Shown piece after piece: positions 36,701 through 46,219 of a stretch of 64,000 nucleotides of DNA. Below the pieces are notes generated by a model. It made no database searches. It saw only the letters and a list, made by a program, of their open reading frames with translations, and was not told the origin of the DNA. The position numbers and the translations under genes are program-made. Every line of letters begins with the position of its first letter. The stretch's first letter is position 1. This stretch comes from Glycomyces sambucus (GTDB lineage Bacteria; Actinomycetota; Actinomycetes; Mycobacteriales; Micromonosporaceae): positions 111,682-175,681 of the forward strand of contig NZ_FNGF01000001.1 of assembly GCF_900102815.1 (NCBI RefSeq), read 5' to 3'.

Positions 36701-37567
36701 TCAGACCGCGCGCTGCGCCTCCAGGCGCCTGAGCGTCGCGAACAGGTGGGTGCGGGCCTCCTCGGGGAGCTCGCGGTTCTCCACCCATTCGAGGAGGAGC
36801 TTGTACGCGGCGCGGACGCGCAGGAGCACCAGTTCGGCCGCCGCGGTGATGCGGCGGATCCACAGGGTGTCGGGCGAGCCGGCGATCTGCCACAGGACCT
36901 CGACCGCGGCGGTCCGGTTCACCTGCGACCAGTGGCGGACGGCCTCGATGCGGACGCCGAAGCTCACCTCGGGGTCGGTCGCGAGCGCCTTGGTGGACTC
37001 CTCGGCGTCGCGCGGGGCGAGCGGCTTGAGGGCGACGGCGGCGCGCAGGCGGCATTCGGCGTCGCCCGCGGCCCTGGCGATGAGCAGGATCGCGAGGCGC
37101 TGCTGGGTCTCGTCGGCGATGAGCCGGGCGGCCTTGAGGCGCGCGAAGGGGTCGTTGGCGGCGTCGAGGGCGAACAGGAACAGGGCCTCGACGGCGGCCT
37201 CGGGGTCGCAGCGGCGGTACTCTTCGGCCATCGCGAGCCGGTGGCCCTGGTCGAGGTAGCGGTCCTGGATGGTGTTGCGCAGCGTCCAGCGGGAGACCTC
37301 GTCGGCGCCGGGGCCGTGGGCGAGGTCGTGGACGGCGCGGTCGCGGTCCTCGCTGTCGTGCTTGGGGTCGAGGATCGCGGCCCGGGCGTCGCGCTGGACG
37401 TCGCGGGGGTCCTTGATCCTGGTGTCGATGTGGCGGCATTCGGACCGGGCGGAGCGCCGGCCGAGGCCGATGAGGCCGAGGACGCCCGCCGCGGGGCGGC
37501 GCTTGGCGTGTCGGGAACGGTCGCCGGGCCTGCCGGCGGGGGCGGACGGACCTTGCCGTGAATCCAT
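36701..37567 (-). CDS. Hypothetical helical-repeat protein
   Basis: A 288-residue protein with a basic, Pro/Arg-rich N-terminus (first about 45 residues) and then regularly spaced amphipathic helices with HEAT/ARM-like character (ARLKAARLIADETQQRLAI, ECRLRAAVALKPLAPRDAEE, FGVRIEAVRHWSQVNRTAAV). These suggest a curved scaffold. There is no membrane helix or catalytic motif. It is probably monocistronic with the 266-bp upstream spacer holding its promoter. Function not recognised. Confidence 0.7.
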   Translation of the reverse strand: MDSRQGPSAPAGRPGDRSRHAKRRPAAGVLGLIGLGRRSARSECRHIDTRIKDPRDVQRDARAAILDPKHDSEDRDRAVHDLAHGPGADEVSRWTLRNTIQDRYLDQGHRLAMAEEYRRCDPEAAVEALFLFALDAANDPFARLKAARLIADETQQRLAILLIARAAGDAECRLRAAVALKPLAPRDAEESTKALATDPEVSFGVRIEAVRHWSQVNRTAAVEVLWQIAGSPDTLWIRRITAAAELVLLRVRAAYKLLLEWVENRELPEEARTHLFATLRRLEAQRAV

Positions 37568-37783
37568 TGTGGTGGCGTTGCCTTCTCTACTCGGTCAAGC
37601 CGACCCGAACCGGCCCGCACCCTCTCGGTGCCGGTGCCGATTCGCGATGGGAGCCGCGGAACGGGCGGTCGAACGGGGACCGAACGCGACTGTTCAGCGT
37701 ATCAGAATCGGACACCGCACGTCATACCAGCAATTCCGTCACCTTATTGCTACTAATGGTCACCGCGGGGCGGACGCGGACGC

Positions 37784-37816
37784 GACCGGGCCCGCGGCGG
37801 TGCCGCGGGCCCGGTC
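37784..37816 (-). terminator. Terminator downstream of coaE
   Basis: A 15-bp perfect stem, GACCGGGCCCGCGGC pairing across a 3-nt loop, begins 18 bp beyond the coaE stop in the direction of transcription. Confidence 0.8.
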
Positions 37817-37833
37817 GTGTCGGTTGTGGATGG

Positions 37834-39024
37834 TCAGCAGAGCGGCGCGTGCCAGCCGTGCTCCTCGGCCCAGCGGTTGGCGCGCGGCCAGCCCTCGGCC
37901 TCGAACCAGGGCTCCTTGGCCTCGGCGTACTCGGTGACCGAGTCGGCCTTCGCCGCCAGCACGCCCTTCGCCTGGGCGTAGTCGGCCCGCGCCTGCGGGT
38001 CGGCGCGGAGCCAGTCGCGGAACAGCAGCGCGAACCGCTGCCCGGGCGTGTCGATCGAGCGGAAGTGGAGGTGCGCGATGTTCCCGGGGTCGGCGTAGCC
38101 GTAGAGGCGCTTCTCCCACATCGCGATGTCCGGGAACTCGGGCTTGGGCGAGTCGAACTTGACCCCGCCGTAGAACCCGGCGTCGCCCAGGGCGTCCTCG
38201 AAGGCGTCCACGACGTGCAGGGACACCACGGTCACCTGGATGTCGATGACGTCCTTCGCGGGCACGCCCGCGACCGCCGTGGAGCCGACGTGGTCGATGC
38301 GGACCGCGCTCGGGCCCATGACGCGGCGCAGGCGCGCGGCCAGGTGCTCGAAGCGGCGGAACCAGGCCGGGTCGGACTCGACGAACTGGAGCTTCTCGGG
38401 CCGGCGCTCGGCGTGCCCGTGCCGGAGGTTCTCGGCGAAGGGCTTGATGCGCTCGTCCCACAGCAGCGCGACGCGCCGCTGGAGCTCGTGCACGTCGTGG
38501 TCGTTGTGGAGGACGACGTCGCACACCTCGCGGCGGTCGGCGTCGGACGCCTGGGCGTCGATCCTGCGGAGGGCGTCGGCGCGGTCGAGGCCGCGCGCGG
38601 CGAGCCGTTCGAGCCGGAGCTCTCGCGGCGCTTCCACGGCTATGTTCAGGTGGAAGCCGGGCGCCTGGCCGGTCTCGGCCAGGAGCGGGATGTCTTGGAC
38701 GACGATGGCGTCCTCGGGCAGGGCATCGGTGAGCTCGCGGGCCCGGGCGCGAACGCGAGGGTGGACGATCGCCTCGAGTTCGGCGCGCGCCGGCGCGGAC
38801 TCGAAGACGACGGCGGCGAGTTTCGCGCGGTCGAGCGCGCCCTCCGGGGTCAGGACCCCGGGGCCGAAGCGTGAGACCACCGCGGCGAGGCCCTCCGTGT
38901 CGGGGGCGACGACTTCGCGGGAGAGGGCGTCGGCGTCGATGACGCTCGCCCCCAGCTCCGACAGCTGCTTCGCGACCGTGCTCTTACCGGCTCCGATGCC
39001 ACCGGTCAATGCGACTTTAAGCAC
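37834..39024 (-). CDS. coaE: Dephospho-CoA kinase fused to a GrpB/UPF0157 domain
   Basis: A 396-residue fusion. Residues 1-200 are dephospho-CoA kinase, the last step of CoA synthesis, with the P-loop GGIGAGKST (8-16), DADALSREVV and QDIPLLAETG. From about residue 220 a GrpB-like nucleotidyltransferase-fold domain follows (MGPSAVRIDHVGSTAVAGVPAKDVIDIQ). The same fusion is known in mycobacterial CoaE, where the second domain helps folding or stability. The GTG start at 39024 follows the rpsA terminator by a few bases. Confidence 0.93.
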   Translation of the reverse strand: MLKVALTGGIGAGKSTVAKQLSELGASVIDADALSREVVAPDTEGLAAVVSRFGPGVLTPEGALDRAKLAAVVFESAPARAELEAIVHPRVRARARELTDALPEDAIVVQDIPLLAETGQAPGFHLNIAVEAPRELRLERLAARGLDRADALRRIDAQASDADRREVCDVVLHNDHDVHELQRRVALLWDERIKPFAENLRHGHAERRPEKLQFVESDPAWFRRFEHLAARLRRVMGPSAVRIDHVGSTAVAGVPAKDVIDIQVTVVSLHVVDAFEDALGDAGFYGGVKFDSPKPEFPDIAMWEKRLYGYADPGNIAHLHFRSIDTPGQRFALLFRDWLRADPQARADYAQAKGVLAAKADSVTEYAEAKEPWFEAEGWPRANRWAEEHGWHAPLC

Positions 39025-39034
39025 AACTAAAACA

Positions 39035-39069
39035 CTACCCGCCCCAGGCGAACGGCCTGGGACGGGCAG
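39035..39069 (-). terminator. Terminator/attenuator between rpsA and coaE
   Basis: On the minus strand an imperfect stem (CTGCCCGTCCCAGGC with GCCTGGGGCGGGTAG) is followed by TGTTTTAG, a typical Rho-independent arrangement. It ends about 10 nt before the coaE start, so it may act as an attenuator of read-through. Confidence 0.75.
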
Positions 39070-39098
39070 TGGTCTGTCAGTTGAAAGAGTGACAGCTG

Positions 39099-40598
39099 CT
39101 AGTTGCCGGCGAGCTTCTCGCGGAGAGCCGCGAGCGCCTCGTCGGTGGCCAGCGTGCCCTGGGGCTCCGCCGGGGCCGACTTCTTCTCGGAAGTGGCCTT
39201 CTTGGCGCCCTTGTCGCCCTTCGGCGCGGCTTCGCCCTCGGCGGGCTTGGCCGGAGCCTCGGTGATGACGCGCTCGGCGATCTGCTTGCCGTGCTCCTCC
39301 CAGCGGGCGCGGGCCTCGGCGTACTGCCGCTCCCACTCCTCGCGGGCCTCGTCGAAGCCCTCCACCCACTCGCCGGACTCCGAGTCGAAGCCCTCCGGGT
39401 AGATGTAGTTGCCCTGGTCGTCGTACTGCGCGGCCATGCCGTACAGCGTCGGGTCGAACTGCTCCTCGTTCTCGACGTAGGCCTCGTTGGCCTGCTTGAG
39501 CGACAGGGAGATCCGGCGACGGTCCAGGTCGATGTCGATGACCTTGACCATGGCGTCGGAGCCGACCTTGACGACCTGCTCGGGCACCTCGACGTGGCGC
39601 TCGGCCAGCTCGGAGATGTGCACGAGGCCCTCGATGCCGTCCTCGACGCGGACGAACGCGCCGAACGGGACGAGCTTCGTGACCTTGCCGGGCACGATCT
39701 GGCCGATCGCGTGGGTGCGGGCGAACTGGCGCCACGGGTCTTCCTGGGTCGCCTTCAGCGACAGGGAGACGCGCTCGCGGTCCAGGTCCACTTCCAGGAC
39801 CTCGACCTCGACCGGCTGCCCGACCTCGACGACCTCGGACGGGTGGTCGATGTGCTTCCAGGACAGCTCGGACACGTGGACCAGGCCGTCGACCCCGCCG
39901 AGGTCGACGAAGGCGCCGAAGTTGACGATCGAGGAGACCGTGCCCTTGCGGACCTGGCCCTTCGCCAGCTGGTGCAGGAACTCGGTCCGAACCTCGGACT
40001 GGGTCTGCTCGAGCCAGGCGCGACGCGACAGGACCACGTTGTTGCGGTTCTTGTCGAGCTCGATGATCTTGGCCTCGAGTTCGCGGCCCACGTACGGCTG
40101 GAGGTCGCGCACACGGCGCATCTCGACCAGCGATGCGGGCAGGAAGCCCCGCAGGCCGATGTCGAGGATGAGACCGCCCTTGACCACTTCGATGACAGAG
40201 CCGCGGACGACGCCGTCCTCTTCCTTGATCTTCTCGATGGTCCCCCACGCACGCTCGTACTGCGCGCGCTTCTTCGAGAGGATCAGACGGCCTTCCTTGT
40301 CCTCCTTCTGGAGGACGAGGGCCTCGACGTGGTCGCCCACTGAGACGACGTCTTCAGGGTCGACGTCGTGCTTGATCGACAGCTCGCGCGAGGGGATGAC
40401 GCCCTCGGTCTTGTAGCCGATGTCGAGCAGGACTTCATCCCGGTCGACCTTGACGACGGTACCTTCGACGATATCGCCGTCGTTGAAGTATTTGATGGTC
40501 GCGTCGATCGCGGCGAGGAGTTCCTCGTCCGAGAACGTTTCTTCGACCGTGGTGCTGTTCTCAGCGTTGCTCGAGGTGGCCTCGATGCTGCTCGTCAT
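39099..40598 (-). CDS. rpsA: 30S ribosomal protein S1
   Basis: A 499-residue protein with four S1 OB-fold repeats. They start near residue 35 (GDIVEGTVVKVDRDEVLLDIG), near 120 (WGTIEKIKEEDGVVRGSVIEVV), near 205 (GQVRKGTVSSIVNFGAFVDLGG) and near 290 (GQIVPGKVTKLVPFGAFVRVED). The C-terminus is a charged Lys/Ala/Glu-rich tail. S1 binds mRNA and helps translation initiation. Four repeats instead of the six in E. coli is normal for actinobacteria. Confidence 0.95.
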   Translation of the reverse strand: MTSSIEATSSNAENSTTVEETFSDEELLAAIDATIKYFNDGDIVEGTVVKVDRDEVLLDIGYKTEGVIPSRELSIKHDVDPEDVVSVGDHVEALVLQKEDKEGRLILSKKRAQYERAWGTIEKIKEEDGVVRGSVIEVVKGGLILDIGLRGFLPASLVEMRRVRDLQPYVGRELEAKIIELDKNRNNVVLSRRAWLEQTQSEVRTEFLHQLAKGQVRKGTVSSIVNFGAFVDLGGVDGLVHVSELSWKHIDHPSEVVEVGQPVEVEVLEVDLDRERVSLSLKATQEDPWRQFARTHAIGQIVPGKVTKLVPFGAFVRVEDGIEGLVHISELAERHVEVPEQVVKVGSDAMVKVIDIDLDRRRISLSLKQANEAYVENEEQFDPTLYGMAAQYDDQGNYIYPEGFDSESGEWVEGFDEAREEWERQYAEARARWEEHGKQIAERVITEAPAKPAEGEAAPKGDKGAKKATSEKKSAPAEPQGTLATDEALAALREKLAGN

Positions 40599-40790
40599 GT
40601 GGGCTGGTGCTCCGGATACGTATCAATCGTGGGCTCGCGCACGCACCCTGGCCGGACGCGCGCACTCGCGGTTCAGTCCCGGGCTGCCCTTGCCGCCGGC
40701 GGCGTCCTGCTCCATTCTGAGGACGCGGACAAGCCCAGGCCAGTCCAGGTTACCGTGCGCGATAATCCCGCGCCAGTCCGGGCCGGGGAC

Positions 40791-40808
40791 CGGTGTCGAT
40801 CGACACCG
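40791..40808 (-). terminator. 18-bp palindrome at the polA stop codon
   Basis: CGGTGTCGATCGACACCG is a perfect palindrome that begins directly after the polA stop in the direction of transcription. It can form a hairpin with a tight loop and may end the polA message; there is no T-run. Confidence 0.5.
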
Positions 40809-43514
40809 CTAATGGGCGGCCGCCTCCCACGACGCGCCGAAGCCGGCGGACACCGTCAGGGGCACGGCGAGCGTGGCGGCGTTCGACATCTGCTCCCGCA
40901 CGAGCGCTTCGAGCCGCTCCGCCTCACCGGGTGCGACCTCGCACACGAGCTCGTCGTGGACCTGGAGCAGCACCCGCGAGTCGAGCTTCGCCTCGCGCAG
41001 CGCGCGGTCGACCCCGAGCATCGCGGTCTTCATGATGTCGGCCGCACTCCCCTGGATCGGGGCGTTCAGCGCGGCGCGCTCGGCGATCTCGCGCAGCTGC
41101 CGGTTGTCCGAGGTGAGGTCGGGGAAGTAGCGGCGCCGGCCCATGATCGTCTCGGTGTACCCGGTCTTGCGGGCCTCCTCCACGACGCGGTGCAGGTAGT
41201 CGCGGACCTTCCCGAAGCGGGCGAAGTAGTCGTCCGAGAGCTGCTGGGCCTCGGCGTTCTCGATGCCGAGCTGCTGGCTGAGCCCGTACGTGGACAGGCC
41301 GTACGCCAGGCCGTAGGACATGGCCTTGATCTTGCGGCGGTGCTCGGCCGAGACCTCGCCCAGCGGGACCCCGAAGACCTTCGCGGCGACGGCCGAGTGG
41401 ATGTCCTCGCCCGCGATGAACGCCGAGATCAGGCCCTCGTCGCCGGTGAGGCTCGCCATGATCCGCATCTCGATCTGGCTGTAGTCGATCGTCATCAGCG
41501 ACTCGAAGCCGTCGGAGACGACGAACCCGGCCCGGATCGCGCGCCCGGCCTCCGAGCGCACCGGGATGTTCTGGAGGTTCGGGTCGGCCGAGGACAGGCG
41601 CCCGGTGGCGGCCACGGTCTGGTGGAACGTGGTGTGGATGCGCCCGTCGGTCTGGATCGTGGCGCGCAGCGTCGCGACGATCTGCTTGAGCTTCTCCACG
41701 TCGCGGAAGCGCAGCAGCTGCTCCAGGAGCGGGTGCCCGGTCTTCACCAGAAGCTGCTGGAGCGCCTCGGCGTTGGTGGTGTACCCGGTCTTGGTGCGCT
41801 TGGTCTTGGGCATGTTCAGCTCGTCGAAGAGGATCTCCTGGAGCTGCTTGGGCGAGCCGACGTTGAACGGGCGGCCGACGATCTCGTGGGCCTTGTCGGT
41901 GGCGTCCTTGGACTGGGCGGCGAACCCGGCCTCGATGTCGGCGAAGTGGCCCTCGTCGGCGGCGATCCCGGTGATCTCCATGCGCGCGAGGACGCCGATG
42001 ACCGGGAACTCCAGCTCGTCGGCGAGCACCGCCTGGTGGCGCTGCTCCAGCCGCTCGGCCTGCACGGCGGCGAGTTCGGCGACGACCGCGGCGGCGGCGC
42101 AGTCGGCGTTCACGCGCGCGGTGTCGTCGTCTCCGGCGGTGAGCGAGGCGTCGCTGAACAGCGCGCCGTCGTCGGCGGGCGAGGCCGCGGCGGCGAGCTC
42201 CTGGCCGAGGTACTGCATCGCGAGGTCGCCGAGCGCGTACGAGCGCTGCTCGGGCTTGAGAAGGTACGCGGCGATCATCGTGTCGGCCTTGAGGCCGGCC
42301 GGCTCGGGCCAGCCCGCGGCGTCGGCGCCCCACAGGAACGCCTTCGCGTCGTGCACGAGCTTGGGCTTGGAGGCGTCGGCGAGCCAGGTCGCCCACGTCT
42401 GCTCGTCCTCGGCGTCGAGCTGCGAGGGCTCGAACCACAGCGCCTGGCGGTCCTCGGCCAGCGCGATCGTGTCGAAGGACCCGGCGCCGGAGGCGAAGCT
42501 GCCGGTGAAGGCGATCGCGACGTCGCCGGTGCGGGCGGCGAGCCAGGCGTCGAGTCCGCCGGGGACGAGCGCGGCGGAGTCGACCTGCGCGGTCTCGGCG
42601 ACGGGCGCGACGATGGCGCCGACGGCCTTGTCGGCGAGGTTGGCGTTGAGGCGGTCGCCGAGGGCGCGGAACTGGAGGGCGTCGAAGAGCGCGTTGGTCT
42701 CGGCGACGTCCCAGCCCTCCCATCGCAGGTCGGCGACGGTGCGTTCGAGTTCGACGTCGGTGACCAGGGCGTTGAGGCGGTGGTTGCGCAGGACGTCGTC
42801 GAGGTGGTCGCGCAGGCTCTGCCCGGCCTTGCCGGTGATCTCGTCGGCCTTGGCGACCAGGCCGTCGAGGGAGCCGTACTTGACGATCCACTTGGCGGCG
42901 GTCTTGGGGCCGACGCCGGGGATGCCGGGGAGGTTGTCGGCCTTCTCCCCCACGAGCGCGGCGAGGTCGCGGTAGTGCCCGGGGGTGACGCCGTACTTCT
43001 CCTCGACGGCCGCGGGCGTGTACCGGGCGAGCTCGGTGACGCCCTTGACCGGGTAGAGGAGGGTCACGGTGTCGTTGACGAGCTGGATGGCGTCGCGGTC
43101 GCCCGAGGAGATGAGGGTGGTGAGGCCGGCGGCCTCGCCCTGGGTGGCGAGGGTGGCGATGATGTCGTCGGCCTCGAAGGTCGGCTTGCTCAGCCACGTG
43201 ATGCCGAAGGCGTCCAGGAGCCGCTGGATGATCGGGATCTGGCTCTTGAACTCCTCGGGGGTCTCGCCGCGCCCGTCCTTGTAGGCGGGGTACTCGTCGG
43301 TGCGGAACGAGTGCCGCGAGACGTCGAAGGCGACCGCGATGTGCGTGGGCTCCTCGGCCTTGAGCAGGTTGATGAGCATGGACGCGAAGCCGTAGACGGC
43401 GTTCGTGACTTGGCCGTCGTCGGTCGCGAACTTCTCCGCCGGCAGGGCGAAGAACGCGCGGTAGGCCATCGAATGGCCGTCGATCAGGAGCAGGCGGGAT
43501 TGCGAAGCGGTCAC
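40809..43514 (-). CDS. polA: DNA polymerase I
   Basis: A 901-residue family A polymerase. The N-terminal 5' nuclease domain (LLLIDGHSMAYRAFFALP, ADDIIATLA, VGEKADNLPGIPGVGPKTA) is intact. The polymerase motifs are DYSQIEMRIMA (A), RRKIKAMSYGLAYGLSTYGL (B) and QVHDELVCE (C). The middle 3'-5' exonuclease domain lacks the D-x-E of motif Exo I (VAIAFTGSFASG), so proofreading is probably absent, as in mycobacterial PolA. GTG start with CAGGAGC upstream. Confidence 0.95.
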   Translation of the reverse strand: MTASQSRLLLIDGHSMAYRAFFALPAEKFATDDGQVTNAVYGFASMLINLLKAEEPTHIAVAFDVSRHSFRTDEYPAYKDGRGETPEEFKSQIPIIQRLLDAFGITWLSKPTFEADDIIATLATQGEAAGLTTLISSGDRDAIQLVNDTVTLLYPVKGVTELARYTPAAVEEKYGVTPGHYRDLAALVGEKADNLPGIPGVGPKTAAKWIVKYGSLDGLVAKADEITGKAGQSLRDHLDDVLRNHRLNALVTDVELERTVADLRWEGWDVAETNALFDALQFRALGDRLNANLADKAVGAIVAPVAETAQVDSAALVPGGLDAWLAARTGDVAIAFTGSFASGAGSFDTIALAEDRQALWFEPSQLDAEDEQTWATWLADASKPKLVHDAKAFLWGADAAGWPEPAGLKADTMIAAYLLKPEQRSYALGDLAMQYLGQELAAAASPADDGALFSDASLTAGDDDTARVNADCAAAAVVAELAAVQAERLEQRHQAVLADELEFPVIGVLARMEITGIAADEGHFADIEAGFAAQSKDATDKAHEIVGRPFNVGSPKQLQEILFDELNMPKTKRTKTGYTTNAEALQQLLVKTGHPLLEQLLRFRDVEKLKQIVATLRATIQTDGRIHTTFHQTVAATGRLSSADPNLQNIPVRSEAGRAIRAGFVVSDGFESLMTIDYSQIEMRIMASLTGDEGLISAFIAGEDIHSAVAAKVFGVPLGEVSAEHRRKIKAMSYGLAYGLSTYGLSQQLGIENAEAQQLSDDYFARFGKVRDYLHRVVEEARKTGYTETIMGRRRYFPDLTSDNRQLREIAERAALNAPIQGSAADIMKTAMLGVDRALREAKLDSRVLLQVHDELVCEVAPGEAERLEALVREQMSNAATLAVPLTVSAGFGASWEAAAH

Positions 43515-43583
43515 GCTCCTGAGCCTATCGAGTGGGTGCGACAGGATCGGGGCAAGTCCGCGACGGCGTGGCCCGCGAATGCC

Positions 43584-43618
43584 GGAGGGCCCGCGACCGG
43601 TGCGGTCGCGGGCCCTCC
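43584..43618 (-). terminator. Terminator downstream of pdtaR
   Basis: A 15-bp perfect stem, GGAGGGCCCGCGACC with its complement and a 5-nt loop, lies 15 bp beyond the pdtaR stop. Confidence 0.82.
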
Positions 43619-43633
43619 GAGTGCTCGGTGCGC

Positions 43634-44251
43634 CTACTCGGCGTCCTGGGCTTCCTTCTGCTCGGCCTCGGCGATGACGCGCTCGGCGACGGCCCGCATG
43701 GACAGGCGGTGGTCCATGGCGGCGCGCTGGATCCAGCGGAACGCGTCGGGCTCGGGCATGCCGTACTGGGTCATGAGCAGGCCCTTGGCGCGGTCGACGA
43801 GCTTGCGGACCTCCAGGCGCTCGGTGAGGTTCTCGACCTCCTTCTCCAGGGCGGTCATCTCGGCGAAGCGCGTGAGGGAGAGCTCGATGGCGGGGACCAG
43901 GTCGGACTTCTGGAAGGGCTTGACCAGGTAGGCCATGGCCCCGGCGGAGGTGGCCCGGCTGATGAGGTCGCGCTGGGAGAAGGCGGTGAGGATCACGACC
44001 GGCGCGATGCGCGCGGAGACGATCTTCTCGGCGGCCTGGAGCCCGTCCATGATCGGCATCTGGATGTCGCAGATGACCAGGTCGGGCAGGTGCTCCTGGG
44101 CGAGGCGGACGGCGGCTTCGCCGTCGGCGGCCTCGGCTACGACCTCATAGCCCTCCTCGGTGAGCATCTCGGCCAGGTCGAGGCGGATGAGCCCCTCGTC
44201 TTCGGCGATGAGCACGCGCTTGCGCGGCTCCTCGGCGGCCTTGCTCGTCAT
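43634..44251 (-). CDS. pdtaR: PdtaR-like ANTAR response regulator
   Basis: A 205-residue two-domain regulator. The receiver domain has E17/D18, the phosphoacceptor D62 (LVICDIQMPIMDG), T89 and K111. The C-terminal ANTAR domain (LEVRKLVDRAKGLLMTQYGMPEPDAF) binds RNA hairpins and acts by antitermination. In mycobacteria PdtaR pairs with the sensor kinase PdtaS, whose gene is not in this window. It lies upstream of polA in the same order as M. tuberculosis Rv1626-Rv1629. Confidence 0.93.
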   Translation of the reverse strand: MTSKAAEEPRKRVLIAEDEGLIRLDLAEMLTEEGYEVVAEAADGEAAVRLAQEHLPDLVICDIQMPIMDGLQAAEKIVSARIAPVVILTAFSQRDLISRATSAGAMAYLVKPFQKSDLVPAIELSLTRFAEMTALEKEVENLTERLEVRKLVDRAKGLLMTQYGMPEPDAFRWIQRAAMDHRLSMRAVAERVIAEAEQKEAQDAE

Positions 44252-44402
44252 GCGGGTCCGTACCTTTCGTGCGCGTCTGGACGGTGCGGCGTGCGCAGTG
44301 GTGGCACGTCCGGACGCTAGCTTAGCCGCCGCGTGTTACGTCCGCACGCTCCTATGCCGAGCGTTTCGGACGGCAGGGCCGAAACGTGAGGCGCGCAACC
44401 CC

Positions 44403-45143
44403 TCACGCGGGGCGGTCGGCGCCGCCGGGGAGGTCCGCCATGAGGGCGTCGAGCAACGGGATCTCGGCGCGCTGCTCGGGGGTGAGGCGGTCCTTGTGGA
44501 GGCCGTGGGGGCGGCGGGTGCGGGGGCAGCGGATGATCCGGGTCGGGGTGACGATCAGGTCGACGCGGAAGTCGTGGGGCTCCTCGGGGAGCGGTTCGTC
44601 CAGGACCTGGAGGTCGTGGACGGTGGTGGCGATGACGGTGCGGTCGTCGATGAGTCCGGCCTCGGTGAGCATCCCGTACTCGATGTCGGCGTAGCCGCGG
44701 CCCTTGCCGATGCGGGCGCCTTCGCGGTTGACGGCGACGGACCCGGAGACGACCAGGTCGAGGCGCTGCATGGCCTCGGCGCCGACGAGGAGGCTGTGCG
44801 CCTCCGCGGCGTCCCGCGTGGCGGCCTCCTCGGGCGTGTAGCTGGGCAGCAGCGAGTTCAGGAGGTAGAACGGCTGGTCGAGGGCGAGCTTCGGCACGGC
44901 CATGTAGGTGGCCTTGGAGGCGGCCAGCGCGAGGGCGCGGACGGGGTGCTGGGCCTTGTCGGGGTTGACCTTGGCGGCGTTGGCGGTGCGCCACTGGTCG
45001 GTCGAGGCGAGGAGCTTCGCGGCCTCGTCGGCGCCGTGGAAGCGGGGTATGTGCCCGGCCGGGTCGCCGTCGACGGCGCCTTGGCGCGCGAGCAGCGTCC
45101 ACACGCGGTGTCGAATCTCATCCTTCGCTTGCGCCGACGACAT
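44403..45143 (-). CDS. 5-formyltetrahydrofolate cyclo-ligase-family protein
   Basis: A 246-residue protein of the MTHFS/MTHFSD superfamily: AKDEIRHRVWTLLARQGAV at the N-terminus and LDLVVSGSVAVNREGARIGKGRGYADIEYGML, the conserved glycine-rich GKGxGYxDxE loop. Classic cyclo-ligases convert 5-formyl-THF to 5,10-methenyl-THF using ATP. This one is longer and divergent, so the substrate is less certain. ATG at 45143 with AGGAGA ahead. It is divergent from the APH-like gene. Confidence 0.8.
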   Translation of the reverse strand: MSSAQAKDEIRHRVWTLLARQGAVDGDPAGHIPRFHGADEAAKLLASTDQWRTANAAKVNPDKAQHPVRALALAASKATYMAVPKLALDQPFYLLNSLLPSYTPEEAATRDAAEAHSLLVGAEAMQRLDLVVSGSVAVNREGARIGKGRGYADIEYGMLTEAGLIDDRTVIATTVHDLQVLDEPLPEEPHDFRVDLIVTPTRIIRCPRTRRPHGLHKDRLTPEQRAEIPLLDALMADLPGGADRPA

Positions 45144-45265
45144 TCGGGTCTCCTCAACGCCCAGGGGTGTGCGCCTCCAGGCTCCCACACCTCCACTGTG
45201 CCCGTCACCCTCCGGGGCGGGGAAACCGGCTTGCCGAGGGGGCCGGGCGGTGCGACGCTCTCGTC

Positions 45266-46159
45266 ATGCAGATGCACGAGGACCAGCTCACCGTTCCCGT
45301 TGCCGCTGTTCGGGAGCTGATCGACGCGCAGTTCCCGCGGTGGCGGGGGCTGCCTGTCGCGCCGGTCGCCATGGGCGGCACGGTGAACGCGATCTTCCGC
45401 GTGGGCGACGGGCTGACGGCGCGGTTCCCGCTCCAGCCGGGCGATCCGGCGGGGGTGCGGGCCTGGCTGGAGTCGGAGGCCGAGGCGGCGCGGGAGCTGC
45501 TGGGACGCACCAGGTTCCCGAGTCCCGAACCGCGGGCGATCGGCGAGCCGGGGGCGGGGTATCCGCTGCCGTGGTCGGTGCAGACGTGGGTGCCGGGGAC
45601 GACGGCGGACGAGGCCGATCCCGGTGCGTCCGAGTGGTTCGCGCGCGACCTGGCCGAGTTCATCACGGGCGTCCGGGCGATCCCGACGGAGGGCCGTGTC
45701 TTCTCCGGGGGCGGTCGCGGCGGGGTGATCGCGGCGCACGGGTCGTGGATGGAGACGTGCTTCCGGGAGAGCGCGGGGCTGCTCGACGTGCCGGCGCTGC
45801 GGCGCCTGTGGGCGGAGATGCGGGACCTGCCGCGCGGCGGCGATCCGGACGTCATGTGCCACGGCGACCTCATCCCGGGGAACGTGCTGGTGCGGGACGG
45901 GCGGCTCGCGGGCGTCCTCGACGTCGGCGGGCTCGGCCCCGCCGACCCGGCGCTGGACCTGGTCGGCGCCTGGCACCTGCTCGACGCCGGGCCGCGGGCG
46001 GTGCTGCGCGGCGTCCTCGGCTGCGGCGACGCCGAGTGGGACCGGGGCCGGGCGTGGGCGTTCGTGCAGGCCATGGGGGTCGTCTGGTACTACGCCGAGT
46101 CCAATCCGGCCATGAGCCGGTGGGGGCGGCGGACGCTGGCGAGGACCGCCGCGGACTGA
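45266..46159 (+). CDS. Aminoglycoside phosphotransferase (APH)-family kinase
   Basis: A 297-residue kinase-fold protein with the catalytic Brenner motif CHGDLIPGNVLV (H-G-D-x4-N) and a downstream metal-binding DVGGLGPADP in place of the usual D-x-D/G. The N-lobe has VAMGGTVNAIFRVGDGLTARFP. APH-family members phosphorylate aminoglycosides, macrolides, choline, sugars or other small alcohols; this subgroup is common in actinomycetes and its substrate is unknown. Drug resistance should not be assumed. Confidence 0.85.
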   Translation: MQMHEDQLTVPVAAVRELIDAQFPRWRGLPVAPVAMGGTVNAIFRVGDGLTARFPLQPGDPAGVRAWLESEAEAARELLGRTRFPSPEPRAIGEPGAGYPLPWSVQTWVPGTTADEADPGASEWFARDLAEFITGVRAIPTEGRVFSGGGRGGVIAAHGSWMETCFRESAGLLDVPALRRLWAEMRDLPRGGDPDVMCHGDLIPGNVLVRDGRLAGVLDVGGLGPADPALDLVGAWHLLDAGPRAVLRGVLGCGDAEWDRGRAWAFVQAMGVVWYYAESNPAMSRWGRRTLARTAAD

Positions 46160-46219
46160 CGCGTCCCACATGAACTCAATCGGGTTGCTCCCCTTGGCGT
46201 GCGGTGCGAGACTGCCCCG

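Noticed and set aside
40368..43931. A 1187-codon rightward frame opposite polA
   Set aside because: The polA frame has all catalytic motifs; this frame is low-complexity and is caused by high GC in third positions.
45266..46159. APH-family gene read as an aminoglycoside-resistance determinant
   Set aside because: Only the kinase fold and HGD-x4-N motif are visible; the family has many non-antibiotic substrates and nothing in the context supports resistance.
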